Of a DNA stretch of 7,420 bases, positions 1-7,420 are shown piece by piece. The stretch is from assembly GCA_023249715.1 (NCBI GenBank), contig JAHFCA010000070.1, positions 1 to 7,420 of the forward strand. Reading direction: 5' to 3'. The translations under genes were made by a program, and so were the position numbers. Position 1 is the first letter of the stretch. Every line of letters starts with the position of its first letter. The notes beneath the pieces are model-generated. The model had not been told where the DNA came from. It was given only the letters and a program-made list of their open reading frames with translations, and did not search any database. The DNA comes from Elusimicrobiota bacterium. Its GTDB lineage: Bacteria > Elusimicrobiota > Elusimicrobia > 2-02-FULL-39-32.

Positions 1-3000
1 GGCGCAAGTTTCAAACGCTAGAAGCGGAAATATAGATATATTGAAACCGAAACAAAAGGGTGGAAGCTCTCCCCTAACTTTTTCTACAAAAATCGTCTAT
101 AAAGCGCCGAAGGGAAGAGCAGTAAAAGAGGTCATAATTTATGGGGAATTTGGAGACAAAAAAGATTGGTGGAAGAAAAAATTTAATTTGACTGAAACAC
201 TGACCGGGCTTTGGGAAATTACGATGGAATTGTCTGCCGGAAAATATCTTTTTAAATTTAAGGCAAATGATCAATGGGTCGATGATGCGGTTGATTATGC
301 AAGGAATAATGACCCTCCTTTCTATAATAATGTCATTGTTGTTAGCCCATCGAACCCAGCCAATGCTCCCATACCCTATAAAGGGGATAAGGCATTTCTG
401 TTTGGGATGGGCAGTTTAGTCGTGGGCCTGGTGGGTTTATTATTTATTGTGAATTATCTTTCTTTTGTATTCCCATTTCCACTTCCCTTCAAAATCTTTT
501 TTCCTCGCCCTTTGTCATTTGGAATATTTCTTCTCTCTATCCCGGTTACATTTATTGGGGTGGTTTTCGCTTTCAGTTCCCTTGCTAGTTGGAGCGCTCA
601 CGTAGGGAAATGGACAGAGTTTAAAGATTTGGTGAGGGAGAAATTCAAATTATTTGTGGACTCTTTAAACGAACGAATAAAAACAATTAGAAAAAACACT
701 CCTCCTTTTGCTACTTTTTTTATCGTAATGGGGCTTGTCACTTTTTTTTATGGCCACCTGGTTTGGACCAGTTTTCAATCTTTATTTGCCTATGGGTCGG
801 TTCAGTACCCTGTTCCTTTAATTGGGGATAAACTCTCCTGGTTGGTTAATTTTGCCGTGGATGGAGTGCTTACCATTCCTCATCTGTTAAATTGGTTGGC
901 CATCCATTTAAATCAAGTGTACGAGATTTTTGGGTATAGCTTTGAAGGGAGAATTAATATATTAAATTATTTCGATCCTCAAACCCATCCCTCTAGTCTT
1001 ATGTTTTTAAACCCTAAAACATTGGGTCTTGTAACAGTCATGGGTCTATTGGGTTCGATCCTATACTTTTTTACCCCATTATATCTATTGGCTGATCAAC
1101 AATTTAGGCGTTTTGAAGGGTTAAAGTTCATGAGAGGGTTCCTTAATTTTAAACGGTTTAAATACAGTGTTGAGAATAAGGATTATGCAGGGGGTGATCA
1201 GGAAGGCTTTTTCCAAAGAGATCACGCATTGGCTAAGAAAATGGGGGATAGGAGATTACTCAGAGCCGATGGACCCGATAAAAATTTCTGGAGAGGAACA
1301 GTCTGGTTTTTAAAATATAAATTACTGCCAGTCTATTATATATTTGGCCAATTGACGATCTCTTTTATTCTCTCCTTCCTTATTACTTATTCCATTGGTC
1401 TAATGGGGATTCCGGAAAAGCCAATCCTCGGCTTACCGATTAGTTTTAGAGATGCCTATTGGATATCTATGCTCATTCAAATGATCTTACTGCCATTCGT
1501 CAATTTAACTCCTGCCCGATTGCTGATCGGAGCGACCGTCCGTTTATTTGGGAAAACTCCTACCCTTCCTTATGACGATAGAACGTTGGTCATTTTGCCC
1601 GATGGAAGAGAAATTCCTATTTCTAAGTTTAATATGACTAAGATTCCGAAAAAAGATCGTTGGATGGTGCGGTATAAGTTTCCGGAAAAGATGGCTCCTG
1701 TCACTCTGATTAAAATAGATCTTATTTGGAAAAAGACGGGGCCTAAAACGGAAGAGATCGATTGGGGCCAGACACTATCAGCCACAGAAGGTCAATTTGA
1801 AATTTGGTTTAGAAATCTAATAAATAGTTTTGATGACAATGGGAATGTTTACCATACTTGGTTAGCGAATGGCTATGGCGGAAAAGAATCCATAGAGGAT
1901 AGAAAAAGGATTATCCAGATCCAGATGGGTATATTTAAACGGTATCGGGATAGAGAGCTCCCTCGACATTTGGAGAAAATAGGGCTTATTATGAGCGCCG
2001 AAAATCCATCGGAGGCCGACAAAAGAATTATCAAAAAATATCAAGATACCTTAATTTTTGCCTTGCGCTGGTCCAGATATGGGAAGAAGCTGATGACCTA
2101 CCAAGATTTTCTTTTGGTCTTAAGAGGCGTGGTTCGGCCTGTAACCTATATCAATGAGAAGCTGTGGGGAGGCTATACGCGCTATACCCGCAAGATAGAG
2201 GAGCCTCTTTTTGTGGGGCTTTTCGATATGGAGGACAGCCAAGGAGAGCTTGTTAATAGCGGTGGAACACTGATTAATGCTTTTACAGATAAATTTGAAG
2301 CATTTAAGGTTAAGCAAGATGATCAGAGATTATATGACATGTATAAAGAAATTCGAAAAGAAGGAGAAGATGATGGGCTCTGGGAAGGGATACGAACACT
2401 CTATGAATCTTCTAAAAAACCGGAAACAGAAATTAAAGGGACCACAGTTTATGATGGAGGAAATTTTTCCGGCCTTGGAGAACTCGCCAGGCTCGCTTCT
2501 AAACTCGATTTTCTCCACCGCATAAAAGTGGATAAAGCGTTACAAAATAAATATTGGTATCTCTATCCTGCTATAAAAGAGACCGCTATTATCCAACCCT
2601 TTTTAAAAATTTGGAATATGGACACCTGGTACCCGTTCATGGAGGACCAAGCTAGAAATGTGGTGGGTTGGACAGCGGAAGATTTTCAAATTGCCCTGGG
2701 GAGAAGCGGTTTTTATGGGAAGGCGATCATTAGTGTGGATGGGTATATTGACCAAGTGCTTCTTGGGGAAAGAATTACTCCGGATTATAAAATTCACGAT
2801 ACTACGGAAGCTATCGGCGGGCGACCCTTTTTAGATGCCACGGTGGTCATTTTAGAAGATATCTCCTCTTCTTTAGCGGCTACTATTTACAAATGGACCC
2901 GCTGGGGAGGCGGCGATTTAGGAGAAAATTACCAATTTTTCTCCAAAGGAGGGCTCTCTGAAAAATGGATAGCCTCTCAGGCGCTGCAGAGCCACGTGAG

Positions 3001-6000
3001 CGTACTCGCCTTTAGCCTTTGGCTCCTCTTTAGATTGATTACGTCGGCATTGGGTTTAATGCCCGTAGATTATACATGGATTGCCGAAGGGATATTTGTT
3101 TTTACTATGTTCAACAATATTTTTATTAGTAAATTATACTTGGCAGTTGGGGAATATTTGATTAAAGGAGTGATTCTAAATACTATTCTCTTTCTTCTTC
3201 TCTTTTTTCCTGTGTTGATTTATAAGCTGATAAAACCAGGTCCCTCCTCAACTTGGGAATGGGTTAAGGTCTCCTGGTTTAAAATTGGGGTGAGTTTGCT
3301 GATGGTCCTAGTGGAAGTGTTTCGAGGATTTTTGGAGCTCAGTTTGGCGAACCTTTATTTAGTGAATCTTATAGTCTATCCTTGGATTACCGTTCGTTCC
3401 TATTGGAGCAATCTTCTGGGCCAAGCCTCTCCCTGGCCATCCCAATTGATCGTGGATATCATCAATTCCTGTCTCTCAATATTTGGAACTGCAACTCATA
3501 GATTTGGACATCAACGCCCGACCAACGCTTCTAAAGATAATGTAGCCGGAGTGCCGCTCCTTTTGATTACATTTTGGTTTGGGGTTTCCATTGCCACATT
3601 CCTTATCTTTTTTGCTTTTCCGGATTCCCATTTAATCCATCGGGCGTTTCCTCTATTTTCTGCCTTTATCCTGGGTTCAATGGCCCAATCCTATTTAACC
3701 TCGAAAGCAGTTTCTCCCAAGTGGGCTCCGTTAATTGGCTTGATCTCTTTTGCCACATGGATCCAAATTTCTCCTCTATTAGGGTTTAATATCGCTCTAA
3801 TTTTAGCTATAGGATCTTTTGTGGCTGTTAACCTTGCCGCAATACCTTACTTTAGGATGAAATTGGAACAACGGGAGTCGAAGTTGATGGGGGGGGATTT
3901 CGAAACCGGAATTGGCGGCCAAGAAATTCCGCGTTCTCTCTCAGAAAGAGTATATACGGCTCTTTTAGGAGCGTTAATGCTTGCGGTTGGAATTACAGCA
4001 TTGAGCGCTCTTAAATACGTTACCTCTACTCCCGATATTCTGACAGGGATTGGCATAGACTTTACTGTGATTGGACTGATATGGCTTTTAGTTTCTCTTC
4101 CTGGGGTAGAAAATTTGCTAGATAAAAAAAATGAAAATGAACGCACTCAACGTTTGGGGTCCCAATTTGCGCGGAGCATCATACTGTTGGCGGTATTGAT
4201 TCCTGTCTCAAGCAATATCATCGCTCCCTCTTTTGCTTTGGGAAGGTTGGTTCCCGCCACTACTCCTACCGCTCCACCTAAGGTGAGCTCCCTCCCTTTT
4301 CCACGGAACTGGACCGGAGTGGAAGATATTGAAAAAAGAGTGAGCCTAGTTTCCGGACAAAACCAGGCGCTCCACGAAGCTAAAAAGAGAGCTAAAGTAC
4401 TGGATAATTTCTTAGAAATTCAACCGATTTTAGATCCCTATAATCACTTTGTGAACTTAATTCCTTTCTTGGGGGACAAAACAGCAGATCTAGTAAAGTT
4501 AAAAGGCATTCCCGATCCTAAACTTGCCATCTATAAACCACTTTCACCGGATATGGTATTCCCTGTCTTACTCTCTGTGGCTCCAGAAAAGCAAATTTCT
4601 AATTCAGAGCCGATGAGGGACTATTTTATGCCGATTGCCGATTCGGTGGATCCCCCTCCCTACTCTGTTTTGGCCGACAGAGCAGAGACCGCCCTAGAAG
4701 CGGCAGAGTTTTCTAAAGATTTGCAAATAAAGTCGGCGCTTGCGAGTACCGTGGATATGGGCTATAAATTCTCGTTGGATATTTTAACTCAATCTCTTTT
4801 TGGATTTAAGGTATCCCCAGCCTTTAATGTGATGGAAGGGCTATTTGCTGCTCCAGCTACTATTGATGACCGTCGTTATCCTTGGGCGATAAGCGTGACA
4901 CAAATTCCGGAACAGTCCACTGAATCTCAGATGGACAGAGTGCATCGCCTTAATGGGAAATCGCCTGAGACCATTAAGAGAATTCTTGGCTGGGATTATA
5001 TTCTACGGGTGTGGGATAAGGTTCCAGCTGCCAAGCCTTTGGGGGATTTAACTCCTCCGGAGATGCAATATGAAATTCTAAGCTATGCTTACTTTGGAAC
5101 GATGCAAATTTGGGGAGAGGATCCAACGGATAAGAACCTTCAAACCTATTTAGAAGCAGTTCAGGAACTAACGGAAGAGATTAAGAAATATCCTAATGTA
5201 GCCCGTCTGTATCAATTAGATCCGTTGAGTTTAGGAATTAAAACAGGTCAAGATACCGCTGAAATATTGCTCATGGCATTGAGAAAGCTCTCTCTTTTAT
5301 CTAATTTATCTCTTATGTTTTCATCGGAGATTAGCCTTCCATCGCAATTAAGAGATTTGCTAGAAGAGCAAATTAGTGGGCTGAGTTTAGGGCATCTCTT
5401 CTTATTTGCGGTCAACGTGAATAAAGGTAAGGGACCCCTAGCGCAACTCGTCTCCTTTAAATTAAAACAGGGACTGCCCTCTAAGGATGTAATGAAGACT
5501 TTTGGTTTTGATTATATGGACCGTTACTTGGGAGAACAGGCGAGTGGGAGTGTGATTGTCGATACCTTTAAGAATCGGGTGAAGGTAGAAGAGAAGGATA
5601 AGTTTGGTCTCGATTTTGGATCGGATTGGGGACGATTTTGGTCGAATTTCTTTACTTTCTGGGAACCTAAAAAAGAGGAAGATATTTATCATGTAAATGA
5701 GACGATTGAAAATTTAAGGACCCGCCGCGATATTGAGCTGAGAGTCTGGAAAAAAGCGAATCCCGAAAGCAAGGGTTGGCCTCAACCGGAGGAGCTTAGA
5801 AATATTGGGAATATCCTTGAACCTATTATGGCCCAAATACGAAATCCAGACAGCGATTTGTCCAATATTTTTGATATGTCGGAGGAGGAGTTGGATGGGG
5901 CTTTCATTCGCTATATAAAATTGAAAGGGTATGATCTCAAGCAAATTGATAAGAGCGATTCCAACGTCCGCAATCTCTACGCCCAACTTTGGTTGCAATT

Positions 6001-7420
6001 GAACGATAGCCGCATTGGTAAAACCATTCGGGGTGAAAGTTATCTTCTCCTTAATGACGAGGATAGAGCCATTTTAGAAAAAGTGGTTCGGGCCCGTTAT
6101 CCCTTTTACGATCGTTTTGATGACACCGGAAGACTTTTCTGGAAAAACTTTATTTTAGTGGATTATCTTGAAACCTATGAAGAGAAAAGAAAGGGATATA
6201 ACCACTTTAAGGAGAACTATAACGAAGCCTTAAGAAAAAAGAGAGCCCTGGGAGTGATTGAAACGAGCGAAATGAAGGGACGATATCTGCCAGTGATTAA
6301 GAAAGTGGAAGATATTACTTTGCTGCAATCTCTATTCCATTTTTGGAAATATGGAAATCAATCCTATATACAAAGCCCATTTATAGGAGAGTGGTTTGCC
6401 GAAGCGTCCCATCTTTCTAATTTAGATGCAGCGACATTAATGAAAAAACATTCAAGATACCTTAAGTTGCTCAATGGAGTTGCTCACAAACCGATTGGTT
6501 CCAAAATCCAAAAGATTGCCAGCGCAAGATTTTTAAAACGGGAGGGGAGGGAAGTGTCCGATCCTAAATTGGTGGCTTGGATGGAAGTGGTTCAAAGAAC
6601 CCTATTCTTGCAGGAAAATAATGTTCCGGTGACTCCTGAACTTTATGCCATGGTTTGGGAAATGGTTCTCAGTGTGGGTGAAAATCTATGGCCAACCTAT
6701 CCTTGGGATGAAGAAGGGATGAGCGAAATTTTTGTGAACCAGGTATTCCAGTTGTTAATGAAAGAAGGAAAATTAACTCAAAAATCTGCGGACCTGAAAG
6801 GTTTGGGGAGTTCTGTAAACCGCATCCTTGAACAATACAAAGAAAGACACGATAGAGCGATGCGCCTTTTTGGCAAAGATATGGGGAGTCTTGAGACGTT
6901 AAAGAATGTGGTGAATGGCCGCTTTGAAGTAACTCAAAAAGGACATAATCTCTATGCCCAAGTTTTATCGGAAAAAGCGCGCGTGATCAATACTTTAATT
7001 TCTCTCTCCTTATTATTAGAAGCGCTGGAATTGCAGGGGATCTATCGCTTTTCCAACATTGATGAAAACGGTCCCTATGAACTGGCTAGGATTTGGGTGG
7101 ATATTTATACAGACTTAACCATTAATTATGGAGCTCTCTACTGGGAAGGGGAAGGGGATATTGACTCCTTAATCATTAGTCAGATTATGAAAGATAGATC
7201 GTTATTGGATAAAAATTTAACGTTAGATCGCTTAAGTTCACGATTGATCAGTCAAATTCATGATCGGTTTGATTTGGAATTGACTCTGACAAACCGATTG
7301 GCGCAAATTTCCGCTTCCAAAGAATTAAATAGATATGTAGGAAATTTGGAAGCTAAATTTGGGAAATTAGATGAGTGGGAATGGATTGTGATTAAGAACA
7401 ACAAAAATGAAACGCTTAAT
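1..7420 (+). CDS. Giant multidomain membrane protein with GT84-like glycosyltransferase and CBM48-like modules (partial at both ends)
   Basis: Frame 2 is open from the first full codon at base 2 to the last base, 2,473 codons without a stop, so the gene enters and leaves the window. I read it codon by codon and the frame never shifts. No start can be chosen, because the beginning lies upstream. Domain order is: CBM48-like module, six-helix membrane block, unassigned charged region, diverged GT84-like transferase, second membrane block, Pro/Thr linker, then a long helical region without recognisable family. GT84 enzymes (NdvB/ChvB, about 2,800 residues) polymerise glucose from UDP-glucose into beta-1,2-glucan at the inner membrane; a related role here is inference. 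The composition is rich in Trp, Tyr, Phe, Lys and Glu, with only one Cys. Coding is certain; membrane location is very likely; function is tentative. The fold could also be a catalytically dead scaffold. Confidence 0.96.
74..355 (+). other. CBM48 / AMPK-beta-like glycogen-binding domain (residues about 25-116)
   Basis: This stretch follows the pattern of the E-set glycogen-binding module of AMPK beta subunits and CBM48 proteins. A first strand leads to Y-G-E-F-G at residues 47-51, followed by the Trp pair W56-W57, where the family has its F-N-x-W turn. G-L-W-E at 69-72 begins the next strand. The hallmark hairpin A-G-K-Y-L-F-K-F runs at 79-86, with N-D-Q-W-V-D-D at 89-95 (family: V-D-G-x-W-x-x-D). 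N-N-V-I at 109-112 closes the sheet. Residues matching the known sugar contacts of AMPK beta1 (W100, K126, W133, N150) are W56 or W57, K85, W92 and N109/N110, so carbohydrate binding looks preserved. Length, about 90 residues, fits the family. It is joined by a short Pro/Asn/Ala linker to the first membrane helix. The family call is by eye; other Ig-like sugar-binding sandwiches are the alternative. Confidence 0.72.
395..1522 (+). other. First membrane block, about six transmembrane helices (residues 132-507)
   Basis: Hydrophobic segments long enough to cross a membrane are at about bases 395-470, 515-592, 707-790, 1022-1093, 1331-1405 and 1457-1512. A further hydrophobic but broken stretch at 833-920 may be peripheral or re-entrant. 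Loops after the second helix (residues 198-234) and after the fourth (366-440) are long and rich in Lys and Arg, while the loops after the third and fifth are not. By the positive-inside rule this places the N-terminal CBM48-like module and the following soluble region in the cytoplasm, which matches a GT84-type transferase using a cytosolic nucleotide sugar. The fourth loop holds a strongly charged stretch with G-G-D-Q-E-G and R-A-D-G-P-D. Helix count and topology are estimated by eye; I do not recognise the block as a named family. Confidence 0.75.
1577..2149 (+). other. Unassigned cytoplasmic-type soluble region before the transferase (residues about 526-716)
   Basis: It opens with T-L-V-I-L-P at residues 528-533, close behind the sixth helix. 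GT84 proteins have a similar strand (consensus roughly T-L-V-V-V-P) just after their N-terminal membrane helices, where the transferase fold begins. A strand-rich stretch of about 70 residues follows, with hydrophobic alternation at about 544-572. Then comes a charged helical part with many Lys, Arg and Glu (about 615-700). In ordinary GT84 proteins only a few dozen residues separate this first strand from the next motif, whereas here nearly 200 do. It could be an insertion into the transferase fold or an independent small domain. I see no catalytic motif and assign no function. Confidence 0.5.
2150..2956 (+). other. Diverged GT84-like (cyclic beta-1,2-glucan synthase-type) glycosyltransferase domain (residues about 717-985)
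   Basis: A series of motifs appears in the same order and at similar spacing as in GT84 domains of NdvB/ChvB, compared with the family pattern from memory. E-E-P-L-F-V-G-L-F-D (733-742) matches N-L-x-F-A-L-L-x-D. Y-D-G-G-N (817-821), followed by a helix with L-A-R-L, sits where D-A-D-T is expected. A-I-I-Q-P (862-866) matches G-I-L-Q-P. S-G-F-Y-G-K-A-I-I-S-V-D-G-Y (902-915) matches S-F-T-G-K-G-I-Y-D-V-D-A-F. I-H-D-T-T-E (931-936) matches S-H-D-L-L-E. L-E-D (951-953) matches the E-D before the acceptor site, and Y-K-W-T-R-W-G (963-969) matches H-R-W-x-R-G-D-W-Q. Family members transfer glucose from UDP-glucose. Here the second Asp of DxD is Gly, while H932-D933 and E952-D953 remain, so activity is doubtful or altered. 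A more general GT2 relative is the alternative. Confidence 0.62.
2990..3490 (+). other. Post-transferase membrane helices resembling the GT84 membrane scaffold (residues about 997-1163)
   Basis: Hydrophobic segments at about bases 2996-3062, 3077-3140 and 3170-3233 directly follow the transferase-like domain. They are preceded by G-L-S-E-K-W (residues 984-989), where GT84 proteins have a P-L-S-x-L-S-R-W-K motif before their first post-catalytic helix. The stretch from about 1104 to 1140 is aromatic and amphipathic, with F-R-G-F-L-E-L, then Y-P-W, V-R-S-Y-W and a final P-W. Its arrangement recalls the helix pair before the R-R-H-L-L-E-W motif of GT84 enzymes, though that motif itself is not conserved. 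The only cysteine in the visible protein, C1157, lies at the end of this part. These segments probably form the exit path or anchor of the transferase; that role is inferred from family resemblance. Confidence 0.5.
3551..4246 (+). other. Second membrane block, about seven further transmembrane helices (residues 1184-1415)
   Basis: Strong hydrophobic segments lie at about bases 3551-3620, 3632-3700, 3722-3790, 3791-3855, 3950-4020, 4046-4108 and 4169-4240. Before them is a hydrophilic loop containing H-R-F-G-H-Q-R-P (about residues 1163-1170). A charged loop at 3856-3945 contains a Gly-rich turn, and a very polar loop at 4109-4165 is rich in Asn, Lys and Glu. The last segment has many Ile, Leu and Val residues and ends in small residues (S-F-A-L-G) just before a Pro/Thr-rich linker, so it resembles a signal-anchor that would pass the following region across the membrane. 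The first two helices may still belong to the GT84-like scaffold; the remainder exceeds what that family normally has at this place. I recognise no transporter family. Confidence 0.68.
3889..3896 (+). repeat. G8 homopolymer inside the coding frame
   Basis: Eight consecutive G residues lie within the loop between two membrane segments (codons for Met-Gly-Gly-Asp, residues 1296-1299). The frame is intact on both sides with the length shown. A gain or loss of one base here would break the giant frame, so it is a possible slippage or sequencing-error site. Confidence 0.9.
4247..4310 (+). other. Pro/Thr/Ala-rich linker between membrane block and C-terminal region (residues 1416-1436)
   Basis: A short low-complexity stretch rich in Pro, Thr and Ala begins right after the last membrane helix with V-P-A-T-T-P-T-A-P-P-K. 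Such linkers commonly separate a membrane anchor from a folded domain outside the membrane. If the last helix crosses outward, the long C-terminal part would be periplasmic or external; this is inferred from position and composition. Confidence 0.6.
4311..7420 (+). other. Long, mainly helical soluble region of unknown function, continuing past the window (residues 1437-2473+)
   Basis: More than 1,000 residues follow the last membrane helix without another convincing membrane segment. The region is charged and helical by pattern, with many Lys, Glu, Leu and aromatic residues. It begins with an amphipathic, coiled-coil-like stretch at about 1443-1475. Features visible are D-D-R-R-Y-P-W (about 1623-1629), an aromatic loop G-S-D-W-G-R-F-W-S-N-F-F (about 1875-1886), E-E-E-L-D (1961-1965), and Y-P-W-D-E-E-G near 2234-2240, which weakly echoes the earlier Y-P-W. 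In cyclic beta-1,2-glucan synthases a glycoamylase-like domain and a GH94 phosphorylase domain follow the transferase. I cannot find the hallmark motifs of either here. No cysteine occurs. It may be a helical-repeat or toroid scaffold, or a very diverged carbohydrate-active domain; I assign no function. Confidence 0.6.

Noticed and set aside
2277..2525. 82-codon open frame on the + strand in another frame
   Set aside because: It overlaps the transferase-like domain out of frame, has a Lys/Met-rich product without a domain, and shows no sign of dual coding.
3574..3789. 71-codon hydrophobic open frame on the + strand
   Set aside because: Its hydrophobic, aromatic product is the out-of-frame reading of codons for membrane helices in the real gene.
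3847..4146. 99-codon open frame on the - strand
   Set aside because: It lies wholly inside the frame-2 gene, encodes a low-complexity Ser/Pro/Ile-rich product with no recognisable domain, and is explained by the codon pattern of the opposite strand.
5561..5665. Possible DxD-type transferase motif in the aspartate- and tryptophan-rich stretch around residues 1854-1888
   Set aside because: The Asp residues lack the flanking hydrophobic strand and the following H-D, E-D and R-W motifs of a GT-A fold, so it was not called a second transferase.
5714..5998. 94-codon open frame on the - strand
   Set aside because: It is an antisense shadow of the continuous coding frame; no ribosome binding site or family resemblance was found.
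1623..6720. Idea that the repeated Y-P-W tripeptides at about residues 1627-1629 and 2234-2236 mark internal repeats
   Set aside because: The residues around the two sites do not align beyond the tripeptide, so a tandem or dispersed domain repeat is not supported.
1..7420. Promoters, terminators, RNA genes, CRISPR arrays or insertion sequences
   Set aside because: There is no noncoding space, no direct-repeat array, no inverted terminal repeats and no tRNA-like or rRNA-like stretch that I could see; AT-rich promoter-like hexamers occur only by chance within coding sequence.

Overview
The whole window lies inside one very large protein-coding gene on the + strand. Reading frame 2 (first full codon at base 2) has no stop codon from one end of the window to the other. 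That gives 2,473 sense codons, with both the true start and the true stop outside the window. There is no intergenic DNA, RNA gene, mobile element, CRISPR array or promoter that I can support. All shorter open frames on either strand are shadows of this gene. Residue numbers below count from base 2 as residue 1 of the visible part.

Domain layout: (1) residues about 25-116, a beta-sandwich that looks like an AMPK-beta/CBM48 glycogen-binding module; (2) residues about 132-510, a first membrane block with about six helices and large basic loops; (3) residues about 526-715, a charged soluble stretch I cannot assign; (4) residues about 717-985, a very diverged glycosyltransferase domain whose ordered motifs resemble the GT84 domain of cyclic beta-1,2-glucan synthases (NdvB/ChvB/Cgs); (5) residues about 998-1415, a second, longer membrane block whose first part resembles the helices that follow the GT84 domain; (6) a Pro/Thr/Ala-rich linker; (7) residues about 1437-2473 and beyond, a long, mostly helical soluble region of unknown function.

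Taken together this looks like a giant membrane-embedded glucan synthase-like or pseudo-synthase protein with a carbohydrate-binding module in front. Charge balance around the helices suggests that the CBM48-like module and the GT84-like domain are both cytoplasmic. The usual metal-binding DxD of the transferase appears to have become D-G-G, so activity is uncertain. The visible protein contains only one cysteine in 2,473 residues, which is extreme.

Organism: AT-leaning codon use (GC in the low-to-mid 40s by eye) and a bacterial membrane GT fused into a giant reading frame point to an uncultured bacterium. Candidatus Omnitrophota, known for giant genes with membrane and carbohydrate-related domains, is my best guess. 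This is inference, not something the sequence proves.
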